Assembly: GCF_010093535.1 (NCBI RefSeq)
Contig: NW_022985195.1
Span: forward strand, 195,200 to 259,199
From: Lindgomyces ingoldianus
Lineage: Eukaryota > Ascomycota > Dothideomycetes > Pleosporales > Lindgomycetaceae
Length of the DNA stretch: 64,000 nt
Direction of reading: 5' to 3'
Below the pieces are notes generated by a model that saw only the letters and a program-made list of their open reading frames with translations, was not told the origin of the DNA and searched no databases. This document shows, in pieces, positions 52,208 to 62,800 of this stretch. The position numbers and the translations under genes were made by a program. Each line of letters starts with the position of its first letter. The first letter of the stretch is position 1.

Positions 52208-52212
52208 GCTAG

Positions 52213-52579
52213 CTTCTCTTAGCGCCCTAGCATATGTATATAGTTCCTACATTAAACAACCTTTAAAAGGTGTGTTTAATATTTAGTTTATTCTTTACAT
52301 AAACTAAGTAGCATTTAGCTTTTTAAAGAGCTATAATACTATTTATATATCTTGCACTATATATACCTCTAACCCTGTCTACTAGGACTGTTTAACCCTG
52401 GCCTCTCTACTGCTGCACATAGGGCAAACCACAATCTAGTCACTCTATATCGTCCTCTATTAGCCTAATAGCCTGTACGTAGGACTGTACACCCTACTGG
52501 ATTGGCCCCTTCTATCCGTCCTATCATCCCCTAGGAATACCATCAGACCCGAGTGCTTCCTGAAGCAAGGATTGTAACA
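52213..52579 (+). repeat. B-outer 3' LTR, right part (367 bp)
   Basis: Completes the LTR begun at 45942 and ends AAGGATTGTAACA before TSD CTAAG. The last 180 bp are much less mutated than the homologous end of the 5' LTR near 18400. Confidence 0.92.
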
Positions 52580-52584
52580 CTAAG

Positions 52585-52740
52585 GCTACACTAACATGTA
52601 AATAGTGGCATAAACACGCTACTTTAGCCCTTACACGCGTTAGAGACTGCAACCTTAAAAAAGTCTACTTTAATTATATACTACTTACTTTTAAGCTTTA
52701 TTAATTAAATTGTAACAGTTAAAAATGTAGTTACGTTTAT
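52585..52740. repeat. older RIPed repeat, right part
   Basis: Continuation of 17341-17779 beyond the nest. Composition returns to normal at about 52740. Confidence 0.45.
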
Positions 52741-53220
52741 TTGCCTTATGTAATTGTAGGTGGAGCAAAAGTATCAATCGTACTACTTCCTGTTGGAAAC
52801 GCTGATCCCTACCTCATCAGCATCCACCCAGGATGTGTGCTTCTCATCTGCTTGCCTGTTATTCTGCATTTCATTTCAGTGACTCGATGTCAGCTTTTGT
52901 TTCATCGGATTAATGGGCATCTAATCTTGCTGCTGTTCGAGACTAGCACCACGGAAGCGGTCATAATTACCCGACGCGCTTTTGATAGGCGATTAGAAAC
53001 TTAAGGTGTCTTAAGGTGTCGTTGGCTTGCTATCGGCCATGACGTTAAGCAGTTTGTGCTAGCGTGGGCGAATGTTAAAAGGTTTCAGATTGAGCCCTAT
53101 CAAACTTCGACCAGCAACTGGGTTGCGAGGGAGGTGGAGGAAATGGTTCTCGAGCAGAAAGGTAGCATGACGCAGATTCGGGGAACAGTTAGCGTTGAGC
53201 GACACTATACCGATGCGTAA
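52741..53220 (+). pseudogene. open frame with one internal stop, unknown family
   Basis: One plus-strand frame of 159 codons is broken only by TAA at 53002-53004 and ends at TAA 53218-53220. The first codon is TTG at the very edge of the RIPed block, so the 5' end may be lost. The second half reads as ordinary soluble protein (DVKQFVLAWANVKRFQIEPY, then SNWVAREVEEMVLEQKG). A 10-bp direct repeat TTAAGGTGTC x2 (53001-53020) sits on the stop, so the stop may come from a small duplication. No family is recognised. Confidence 0.3.
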
Positions 53221-53580
53221 AAGTGAATGTCATGGATCTGCAAGGCACTACAGGGCTGTTGGTGTCGGTGCTGGTGTGCCGTGGTTCAAAGCGGATGGAG
53301 GGCAAACATTAGAAGGTGTGGTCACCTAGACCATGAACCTTAGAACGAAAAGCCCTTCCGAAGTTTAAATTTTCCAGGTACATATGCAAGGGCTAGCGTG
53401 TCAGGATTCTCTTATTACTTATAGCATTCATCATCACAATCTGTCCCCAAAGCAACCCATTAGGAACTACTTCACTCAGAACTATATCGACAAATGCCAC
53501 TAATCACTCAATCAAGAGACTTCATCCATCAATAGTCAACCACCAACCACCTACCAGAATTGCCACTCAACGCCGCAAAC
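53221..53580. other. intergenic / leader of RING relic 1
   Basis: No gene. The last 60 bp are rich in CAAC/CCACC words, similar to the leader before the second RING frame at 54060-54166. Confidence 0.4.
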
Positions 53581-53849
53581 ATGAAGGCCTTCCTATCGAG
53601 CCTCTCACTAGCCAAAGACATCAGTGCCATGAATAATGCTCCACCTGCAAGGAGAATTGCAATTCGAGTACGACCAAAGCCACCAAGAATCTCATTTGCT
53701 CACACATATTTTGCAAGGGCTGTCTTGATACGTGGATCAAAAAGTCCAAGAACACGGGACCGCGGTGCTTTGTCGAATTCTACAAAGTAGTGAAGGAACA
53801 GTGGCGAGAGGACTGGCATGGTTCACAACTAACAGTATCAGAACCCTGA
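53581..53849 (+). pseudogene. RING-finger protein relic 1
   Basis: A frame starting at 53583 encodes a C3HC4-type RING after a TAA at 53614-53616 or nearby (HQCHE-stop-CSTCKENCN): CSTC at 53637-53648, then CSHIFCKGCLDTWIKK, then GPRC at about 53757-53768. The last of the eight zinc ligands is missing (CFVE instead of CxxC). The ATG at 53581 opens a different frame, so a frameshift plus a stop separates any start from the RING. RING proteins are usually E3 ubiquitin ligases. This copy is probably dead. Confidence 0.6.
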
Positions 53850-54166
53850 CAAAAAGAAGAACGTCGACGATAAGCTCACACACAGCGCCTTGGACTCTTA
53901 CTAGGATTTTTTGTGTATAATTTACTGTAGATAGTGACAGTTCAGGGTGACATAATTAGTTTCATGTGTTAATATTGGGGCCTGTGCTCTTGTAATAAGG
54001 GAAATATGGAATTTGTGCCATCCATATAATTTCCAATTCCCTCTGCACCCATCCTGACTTTTGAAAATTCGTACCCAACATCAACCGCCAAAAACACCCA
54101 CCAAAAGCATCCATCAACTATGTCCATCAACAACGTCTATCAACACCATCCACCAACAAGCTATCC
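53850..54166. other. intergenic / leader of RING frame 2
   Basis: No gene. CATCAAC-rich stretch at 54070-54166 resembles the leader of the first RING relic, which suggests a tandem duplication. Confidence 0.4.
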
Positions 54167-54490
54167 ATGAACCCTTCTCCAAGCCCTCCAAATACCGTCA
54201 CCACCCACAAATCCTTTATTCAACATACAAAATTGGACATCAACCAAGCTTCAACCCAATCGTTCATCCCGGGCCTTCCACTCGCAGCTAGAGTATGGAC
54301 ATGTCCCATCTGCTGTAGCTCCTACAATATATGCCACCAACCCTGCCAAAGCCTTGGGTGCCACCACAGTTTCTGCAAGTCGTGGCTTCAAGGCTGGGTC
54401 ACTGGCGAGCAGGCCAATAACCGCAGGTGTCTGGTGTGCCGGGCTGAATTACTTCCTGCAGACTCCCGGCGGAATCTAGCATCGCAATAA
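54167..54490 (+). CDS. small RING-finger protein, possibly degenerate
   Basis: A 107-residue frame from ATG. Residues about 43-95 form a RING: WTCPICCSSY, then GCHHSFCKSWLQGW, then NNRRCLVCRAELL. The spacing C-x2-C ... C-x-H-x2-C-x2-[C] ... C-x2-C is right, but the cysteine after HSFC is Trp (TGG), so one zinc ligand is lost. The N-terminus is Ser/Pro/Thr-rich and disordered-looking. It would act as a ubiquitin ligase if functional. It could instead be the first exon of a longer gene, or a young pseudogene. It is a paralogue-like neighbour of 53581-53849. Confidence 0.55.
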   Translation: MNPSPSPPNTVTTHKSFIQHTKLDINQASTQSFIPGLPLAARVWTCPICCSSYNICHQPCQSLGCHHSFCKSWLQGWVTGEQANNRRCLVCRAELLPADSRRNLASQ

Positions 54491-55215
54491 CGGCTGGGGC
54501 GTCGCTGAAGCCCTGCTCGATACCTCCCGAGGACACATTTCGAGTCGGCTTCATTTCAGGGGATTCAAGGATATCTGGTGACATAATCGACAATGACAGG
54601 AGCCTATAGCCAAACGTAACACATCACAGAACGGCGTGAATCAGCGGATTCTCGATCATATACTGCAAGTGGCACAGCCAGCTGTGTAGAGACAGGAAAT
54701 GCGGCCCCAGGAGCAAGCTCTAAGGGTACAAATGAGGCAGGGGGTTATCAAGCAACCCGGGAGTGTGAGGGAGATGCATATTTGCAAAGACGATAAGACC
54801 CTGGGAGTTCTAAGGTGTGTGCAGATCTTCGGGACGGCTTATAAGAGGAGTTTGAGAGAGGAATCTGCTTGTTACCCTTCGTGAAGGTGTTAAGGAAGGT
54901 AAATTCCTACTCTATAGCAAATCTACATTCAACTTGATATGGGATTTCTTGTACTACCTTTGCTGCCTTAGAAACTGGGGTACTTCCGGATTCTAAATAT
55001 CATGGTATATTCATATCTCTTTTGGGAAATTCCTAGGGAGATATTGGTGTGCTAAACTTGCTAGAATTAGAGGTTAGGTAATATGAATGTTATTTTCCAT
55101 GATCAGCAACGTCCTGTGCTGAGATACCCTTGCACGACTGCAAACGAATTTTCTGCCGTTGGTACTATTTGAGATATGTTTAATAAGATTTTCATTCTTG
55201 CATATAGTAACGTTA
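54491..55215. other. intergenic, nothing recognised
   Basis: Short frames only. One at about 54699-54884 could be a downstream piece of the RING gene but shows no domain. Confidence 0.35.
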
Positions 55216-55518
55216 TTATTTCCTTAGCACATTTGTGGCTTGTCGATACAGCATTCGCGCCTCCCTTGGTCCAGTAATAGTAAGGGATTCGCCTTCAGTA
55301 CCTCTGGCTGAGATTAGCCAAAGAGCTTCAGTAGTGGAACCTACTGCTATAGAACCTAACTCGGACTGCAGATCGCACGCACTCATCGAGTCCGCTTCGT
55401 GACCTAATGCGATATGAAGGTGAGGGGTAGTGGTTGAATAGCACCACAATGCAGAGACAATCATGACCAATGTATGCTGCACACCAGCAGCGCGAACCGT
55501 TCGTAAGTAGCCACTCAT
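55216..55518 (-). CDS. hypothetical 100-residue frame
   Basis: An ATG-initiated minus-strand frame (starts MSGYLRTVRAAG) with a hydrophobic stretch at about 16-30 and a polar C-terminal half (ITGPREARMLYRQATNVL). It shows no recognisable domain, no intron signal and no related neighbour, so it could be chance. Confidence 0.2.
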   Translation of the reverse strand: MSGYLRTVRAAGVQHTLVMIVSALWCYSTTTPHLHIALGHEADSMSACDLQSELGSIAVGSTTEALWLISARGTEGESLTITGPREARMLYRQATNVLRK

Positions 55519-58500
55519 AACTTCTCCAACTTCACATCATGCATAGAATCTTGGCTTAGGCAAAACGAACACGGTCACTCATTCTAGGAGGAAGTAGACG
55601 TTTTAATTCGATGCCCCCATTCTTTATTCTTTCCAATAGCATCTGAGAACTATGATTGCTTCTAGCGAGGCATTTCATGCTCTAGAAAACACGTTCGCAT
55701 TTCCGAAAGCGCAAATCTACCAGAAGATGAGTGTTGAGCTAATTGATTCCCAAATGAGGACTCGACCATTGTCTCCATAAGCTTCACCCCTGATGCTTTC
55801 GACACATAGATTTTCCCATTATAGGCTTGGGAGCTGACCTACTGTAAAACCTATGTATGCTTCTCTGTATGAAAATTGTTTAGGCGGACTCATAACCAGC
55901 TTCATTGCTTATTTTCGACACTAGCGTGAAGAGGACTGTCACCGGCAGGAGACAATGCAGCTAAGCCTGTTCATTTTAATTCCCACAAGCAACCGTGCGT
56001 CTCTTTGCGACTAATTTCCAGTCCCGCAAAACAAGCGGAGACCTTCTTGTCAGGGTAGCAGATTTGTTCCCCGTAGAACCCCCACGTCTATTTCGCAAAT
56101 TTCTCTCTTCAATATTCCTACTGGGGAGGAGGCAGGCTCTATACCGTACCTCGAATTCCTTTTATTCTAGCAGCAAAGCAAACTCCACAGTGGAGGGTTC
56201 ATGCTACTTTATTCTGAAACCGAAACCGAAACCGAAACCGCAGCCCGCCATATGGTTAGAACTTTCGCGTATCCATTGCAAGGCGGACTACCACCATCAA
56301 GCCAGACTTTTGTTCTCACAGGAGGACACAACCATAGCATGATTGCCCGCGTGCTTTGTTCTCACAAGCGGAGCCCAGCCACGTTTTCGCTCTCACATAG
56401 TTTTAATCCTCCAGGCGGACTACAGCCATGAAGTTCTCAAGAATTTTAATTGCACCAGCATCTATTTTATGGGCAATATATCTTTTCGGCCACGGAATGC
56501 GCGGCAGGACCTGGTGTGTTCGACCAAGTATTCTTAGAGGAGCGGCGAAAGAAACATGGCATGAGGCGAAATTTCTCCTTTCTCAATTTTATAGACGCAG
56601 AGTATGAGCGCTTCCTTTTTTCTTTTTAGTGTCGGGTGCGTAGAACTATATTAGAGGATGGTTTGGTTATGGGATGCTTGATCATTTTTTTTTAGAGCAA
56701 CAGCGATTGAAACCGGACATGGAGGTTAGAATAGAAATATTTTCGGCAGATGCAGAAGGTGGGTCTTGTGTCTCTTAGTTTTCAGTAGATTAAAGGGCAC
56801 GAGAGGAGCGAGACATCAATTTAAACGAAAACATTTTTTTTTAGTTTCAGACGCAGAGCGCTTAGAGTAGGCCAATTATTTTGATTTCTTAGGTGTGGAG
56901 TACACTATATAGTGTCAGTGGCAATATTTCCTAAGATCTGGGGTGATATGTAGCTGTGGGGATAACGTAGGCTTGAAGGGGGTGTATCTACCTGTGATAT
57001 GGGAAAGTGAGGGTATCACGTGATTTACCACAAATGTGAAGCAAAGGCGATGGATAAGGAGAGGCTTTGGGACAAGCAGGGAATTCGTGACATGATATGG
57101 GAAATGGTGAAGGGAACAAATCGGAGCACCTACCGGAAGCGAGAGCGAGCGTTACGAAAATAAAAAGAAAGACACCCACAGAGAGTGAATGAGCTGCAAG
57201 CATATATTCTCCGCAACGACCTACATGTTAGCCCTGTAACGACACCCAACCAAACTATAAAAGCACCACAGCCAGTCATTCCTAAGCCTCACTCTTCCGC
57301 TTCACTCTGTAAAGGTGCACCTGACCAAATGCCGAGCTCAGCAATCCAGCCACCAACCCTACCCAGACCCCCAAATACTTCCCAAAAGCCAGGATGTGGA
57401 GGCTGAGTCCAGGCCAAACATCCCACCCACTACCACGTTCCCGGGACTTCAGAAACCGGGCGTGAGCGTCCGTCAAGGAAAGGAACGAAGCTGACCAGCC
57501 AAGAATGAGGCCGCAACTGCGTTACCCTTGCTCTGACATACCCTGTCAGGTTACTGCCTCCGGCACGGTCCGAGCATAGTCACCTTACCCACATGTGGTG
57601 AGGGGGAGAGTCGGAGGTGGAGAAGGATAAGGATGAGGTGGATGCGGATGCGGATGACGTTGGATGGGAAGTGAGGAAACAGAGATAGCCGGATTAGGAA
57701 GGTGGGCGCTACTTATAGGCAGGCCGGGGTATGTACTAGGGTGTAGTACGAGTAGGAATATACATGAGGCGTTTAGAGCAGGAGAATGGTGAGCTTGGGA
57801 GAGAATGTTGCATTTGTGGATGGTATCGTAGCTCAGAATGTTGAGGGGAGGAAGTGGTCAAAGCTTCAAGATGTTTCGAAATGAATGATTGGTTGCTGGC
57901 CAAGGCTGTTGAAACAGCGTGTGGGAGAAGAAGGCATGTTGCATTGCTGGTAAATGGCATGCTGAGCGTTAAGGTAGCGTTAGATAGCCGCTACGAAAGC
58001 TCAGAAATAAAGGAAGGAGCTTCGCACTACTCGATCTCGGCTTCAATTGCTTGAAGTTGATACCAACCGTTCTTGCAGTATACGAAGAATATCTTGTGGC
58101 TGTTTCGGTAAATGAAAAAAACAAAACAGAACATGTTTCCTTCACAAGACACCCCTAACCTCGCATCACACATCACAAGGGGTTCGCAAGCTCCCCGGTA
58201 TCACCCCTTGTCGTCCCGAATTAGCCAACCCAAAGGATGTCCGCGTAAAATCGGGAAGGACGCCCTGCCCTAGCGCCTCCCCGAGGCTGAGACTGGCTGA
58301 CTCGGATGGATTCCGACCCATCTTGCCCGCTGTCAATCCTGTATCGGCAAGCCCGAACATGTGATGACACATGCAGGTGCGCGGAGGAAGGAGTCAAAAC
58401 ATCTGCAGGGGCCTGATGGCCTACCACAAAGGAAGAATGGGGAAAGCCGAACGGAATGCTGCCACAGATTCACGTTGTCCTCAGGGGTTGATTTGGTGGG

Positions 58501-61477
58501 TGGAATGTGAGTGGCGGCTATGCCGCACAATGGAGGACAGACGGGTGCGTGTGATCCATTGCCCTGGGTCTGAGGTCGCATGCCAGGGTTTCGGAAGGAT
58601 TATTGGTAGTTGTAGTGACGCAGAACTCTGCGTTTTCCTGGGGGTGCGACGAGAAGCAATTGTTTTCTTCATTCAATCCCGACCCAATTATCCTCGGAGT
58701 AGCTCTGGAAGCATCTCTATTCTTGGAGGGCTCCGGAAGTGGAGAAGCGGAGATATGTTTGATGAGAACTTGATCCAGTCAACTGGTGCTGATGCAACAC
58801 TCCCTTTGCTTCGCCGCAAAAACAAAGTATCTAGTAGTGCACCATCCCTTGCTGGCCTTAACCACCTCAAGAAGGATTGACAGTGTCGCAGAAGGAGATC
58901 CCGAGGATGTGGTTCCTGCTCGAATTAATAAAAGAAACACGCACAGTCAACACTATTCTTCGTGCACAGCCGATGTTTTCTGTTCGCCATGAAATGTGTC
59001 GGTGCAATTTCGCGTCTAACAAATGAGGGGTTCAAGGCTGCTACGGAATTACTTCTTCTAGGGTTCATGGCGCGCTTCTGGCCCCCTCGCATGAAAGTCG
59101 TGAGGGTCGCGATCGAGGGGCCAGCCGTATTGTGCCTTCAAGATGGCAATTTCAGCGGGCTGAGGGAGCCAGGGTGTCATCTTTATCCTCGGTCAGCATC
59201 TCACCTGCTCCGTAGTGTTTTGCCTTCGGAATCATTCCGCAAAAGTAGTTGGTATCGCTTGACTCGTGTTCGTGGGGTGCGTCGACGAAAAGTAACGGCG
59301 GCGACGGCGACATCGGGAGACCAGCTGAGCTGAATGAGCGAAAACGCAGGTTTTGACACATCCAAAACCGCTGGACAACTGAAAATGTTCCGACGCGGGC
59401 TCCCAATCACGCGGAGACGACCGGCTGTGGACTTTCGTCTCCCCTGTCCAGGATCCGAACTGTATTGGCGGAAGCTGACGTCGACCGTGAATTGGCCCGG
59501 CGGCGGCGTCGTCATGGCGTCTGCTGTGGAGCGCAGGTCCGGCTAAAGGGAGAAAGAAAGCCGCTAGTCAATGGGGCCATGGCGAGAACCGCGTTCTTGA
59601 TGACTGGCTGTGTTCGTATTCTAGGAGCATGTGCTGGGAGGGCATGAACAACTGTGCGAAGAGATGCCGCACAGCATTCTCCTTGCCCAGGACATAGAGA
59701 AAAGCATGGTTAGTCACAGGCACAGCGAAGAGATGTTTCGACGTGTCCTGCAAGAGGAAATGTTGGCATCGTGTAAGATGCCCCGATACGTGTATGCGCG
59801 CATCATGGATGGAGATTGTCCTTCCCTTTCCCTTTCCCTGATGCCATCATAACACGATCGATATGATCGACGTCCCAATCCAGTCACGTACATGAACCCC
59901 TAATCAATCGCACAACCCGCACCTGCGAGGTGACGAGATTGCATCGCCGTGATGTGATTGAATATTCATCTAGGGTGCTGAGATCAGGGCGAGTAGCGCA
60001 TGTCGATCCCCATCCCACTGCTCCGGTTGCTGGGTTTGCTTCTTCGCCGCCAACTTTCAAGCCACACATCCCCCGAGACGTGGAGTTTGACTCGTTCATG
60101 CGCCGTGATTCGACGCCTCGTGTCCACAGAAAAGGAATCTGGCATCAGTTTGATATCGTGACGAGTTTTGCAGATGTGAGGCTGTCTGCAAGCGTGCTGC
60201 GGGGCCTTGTGAGCTAGAGAGTGGTGGTGTCGTGGTGGTGTGCGCAGACGCCCAGCGCTGGCCTAGCTTTCTACACACTCTCAACGTCACACAACTCAGG
60301 ACTGCCACTACAAACGGTGTACCAACGCAACACGATGGTGTCTTCGAAGAGTGAAGTGTGCGAAGCTTTTCGATGCTACTAACTAATCTCATACACTGTT
60401 TTTCAGTTGCTGCCCGACAGCGCCCAACCACGGCTGCTCCTGGGTATCTTTCACCGGCCTCATCGTCCATTCCTGCCAGCTCTAGCTCGAGGCCTAATAC
60501 CGTAAGGCTTAAGTAGGGAGCCTAAAGGCGGCCAGTGTCGGATTCTCGCCGCCCAACTTTCATACTAAACACCTGCTCTTTTGGTCTGAGATGACAGTCT
60601 CCTGCAAGGATGGACAAACCACCAAGAGCGGAGCCAATAACTGGAGTCGGCGAGGCTGTGAAAGGCTGCTTGCTCCCCACACCCATCCATGCTAGTCAGC
60701 GCCTCCTTTGACCAGCCTCCTAAACTCCGTCATCTGCATTTATCATTACATATTCCCAGCGCTTGAATGATCGACCGATGCCCGCACCGGTCAATTCGGT
60801 CCAGTATTACAATGGGCCCCATGGAATCTCGACCGCAAAAGCAAAATAGAACCCAATCTCCCAAAAATGCCATGGAAAGACCCTTTCTTGCCATACGCGC
60901 CAAACCCAAGCCCCTTGTATTGGGCGACGCCCAACCATTCCAAATGTTCCGTCATCATTGTACAGCACCGGAAGGCCCCCAAACACCAAAATGCCCGGTG
61001 GCTTTTTGTTCCCAGCCTTCCATCTATTTCGCAGCAGGATCCGGAATGTGGAGCTAATGGCCGAGAGAAAAGGAAAGAAAATGTGCCGTGTGGTTGGAGC
61101 GGAGCCGCGTAGAATGCAAGAATAGACAATCCAAGGAAATGGAGGTGTATGCAGTGTATCATCCGGATTCGTTCCCCGTGCCGTAGCTGACGCCCATGGA
61201 TGCCCGTCACGGGGAAAGTAAAACAAAAAAGTCCACTAAAAATGCAACATGCTCAAAAAAGGTACAAGGACAAGAACAGGACGATGCGGAAATAGCTATC
61301 AGCAGAGTGACGTCCTCGTTATTCGAGAAGTAGCAATTAGGTGGGGGTGTAGTCGTGCACGAGATCTTATGCGAAAACCCTTCGGCTGCGACCCATGCGC
61401 TATTAGGTTGGCGTTGATGAGGCGCCACCATCAAAAGCCACACGGGGATCAACATGACCCGGTTCGGCAAGCAGGTA
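55519..61477. other. long stretch without a recognisable gene
   Basis: About 6 kb of normal composition with many overlapping frames on both strands and no domain I recognise. The longest is a 169-codon ATG frame at 58371-58880 (+), without motif or conserved look. Low-complexity spots are (GAAACC)4 at 56216-56239, GATGCG repeats near 57640 and CCCTTT repeats near 59820. Expressed untranslated or non-coding sequence cannot be excluded. Confidence 0.4.
56216..56239 (+). repeat. (GAAACC)4 microsatellite
   Basis: Four perfect hexamer copies, outside any supported gene. Confidence 0.95.
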
Positions 61478-62800
61478 CTATCGTCTTCGGGATGTTGAGG
61501 CGGATGGTGCGCGCTGCGAGGCAGATGCTGAGCCGATGCCTGCCTCTTCCCACAAGTCCAAACAGGCCGTCAACACTGAGGGAGGTCAGAGGAAGGAACG
61601 TTGGAGGAGCTGGCGGATTCGGAAGTGAAAGTCGGTGTACTCACTGGCGATGATTTCTTCTTCCCACACACCCATCTGATAGTCGACCAGGCCGTGCTTC
61701 TCCATATTGTCGCAGTTTTTGACGAGCTGCGTGCCCATCTTCTCGAGGTAGTCCGGGTCGATCAAGGACTGGGGCGGCTGCGGGCGCTGGCCCGTAGTGA
61801 TCATGTCCTGCATCACCTCCTTCTGACGCTGCAGCGTAGTAAGCCAGCAGTTGTTGAACTCCTCCCACAACTTCAAGCGCTGTGTGTACTGGTTCTCCTC
61901 GTCGCGTACTAGGCCTATAGTCAATCTCAGCTGCTCGTTCTGTTCTCGCCGGGGCGCTAGCTTACCGAGGGTCTCTGCCCAGTGCAGCAGCCAGTCGGAC
62001 AGCCTGAACAGCTGCGCGGCGGCCTCACTCAGGCGGCCGTCGCGCGTGTACTCAAAGGTTTTCTTGAGCTCCGTCTGGTAGTTGTTGTAGAAGTCGTCGT
62101 ACTCGTTGCCGCCCTGGTCGCCGTAGCTGGCGGGCGCGGGCTGGGCGTAGGGCCCTTGGGAAGGCGCCTGGGTCGGGTCGCTCATGCCGGGCTGAGTGTA
62201 GGAAGGCGCGAGTGGCTCTCGTCCGACCGGGCTTTGTTGTGTTGTATAGCCCATTGAGGGGTACTGGGAAGGGACATTCTGCGGCGCCAGCGCAGAGGCA
62301 GGCGCGCTCGTCGGGCCCCCCTCGCCGGGCACACCGTAATATTGCTGTGGAACAGGCTGGACCCCGAATCCGGTGCTGAGCACCTCTATAGCCGTGTTCT
62401 GCCGGGGCTGGTACTGTTGTACAGACTCATACGGCGATTGCGGTGTTGCAGACGCCTGCTGGCCCGGCACATTGTACATGACGTTGCCGCCATACTGCGA
62501 GTACTGCTGCTGTGACGCCCGCTGCTGCTCCGGTGTATACTCCTGCGTACCGTACGGCACCCCCGAGGGCTGGATCGAGGAGCCCACAAACTGCGAACCT
62601 TCGGCGTAAGCATAACCGTAACTCTGCGTCGCGCGACTCCCAGACGGCGGGGCGGTCGTCGGCGCCTGCGCAGCCAAGGGCGTCTGTCTGAAGCGGTCGG
62701 ATGCGCTTACCACGGGATACTGGGCTGACGTCTGGAGAAGCCCTTGCTGAGTTGCGTAACCTGAGGGATTGGTCCGTTGTCGACGGTCATTGTTTTCCAT
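61478..62800 (-). CDS. conserved-looking fungal protein: Gln/Pro/Tyr-rich N-terminus, helical C-terminus
   Basis: Two minus-strand exons, 62800-61645 and 61575-61478, give 417 residues. The 69-bp intron has donor GTGAGT and acceptor CCCTCAG after a CTGAC branch site; splicing replaces a read-through tail with MLTACLDLWEEAGIGSAS, which fits the preceding helix WEEEII. Residues 1-230 are disordered and rich in Gln, Pro, Tyr, Ser and Gly. From about 232 a charged helical region follows (YDDFYNNYQTELKKTFEYTR, LSDWLLHWAETLGKLAPRRE, LKLWEEFNNCWLTTLQRQKE). I do not recognise a named domain. The ATG at 62800 is the first in frame, but the frame stays open and protein-like for about 70 codons upstream (KILRQANKLANYATPP, RALDPPFNLQLKG), so an upstream exon with the true start is possible. 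Confidence 0.75.

Larger units (their letters stand above)
17785..52579 (+). mobile_element. Gypsy-B outer copy (B-outer), full-length but split by three insertions
   Basis: A Ty3/gypsy element with 616-bp LTRs and TSD CTAAG at 17780-17784 and 52580-52584. Its pieces are: 5' LTR 17785-18400; gag and start of pol 18401-20872; pol 34202-37851; 3' tail 45532-45941; 3' LTR 45942-46190 plus 52213-52579. The foreign blocks are B-inv (20873-34196), B-in (37857-45526) and A2 (46191-52207), each with one extra TSD copy. Subtracting them leaves 7769 bp, close to the other two B copies. It is the oldest of the five insertions. RIP leaves no usable reading frame. Confidence 0.92.

Noticed and set aside
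17341..52740. A Starship-type element, secondary-metabolite cluster or other cargo region
   Set aside because: No tyrosine-recombinase captain, synthase or cargo gene is readable; the whole block is accounted for by five retroelements and one older RIPed remnant.
58371..58880. 169-codon plus-strand frame
   Set aside because: No motif, no intron context, and competing frames on the other strand over the same bases. Kept only as a mention in the gene-free stretch.
60791..61226. Two minus-strand frames of 139 codons each
   Set aside because: They overlap almost completely in different frames, show no domain and lie downstream of a well-supported gene; at most one could be real and neither has evidence.
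61601..62613. Several plus-strand frames opposite the Gln/Pro-rich gene
   Set aside because: Shadows of the minus-strand coding sequence; Cys/Val-rich mirror translations of Gln/Tyr codons.
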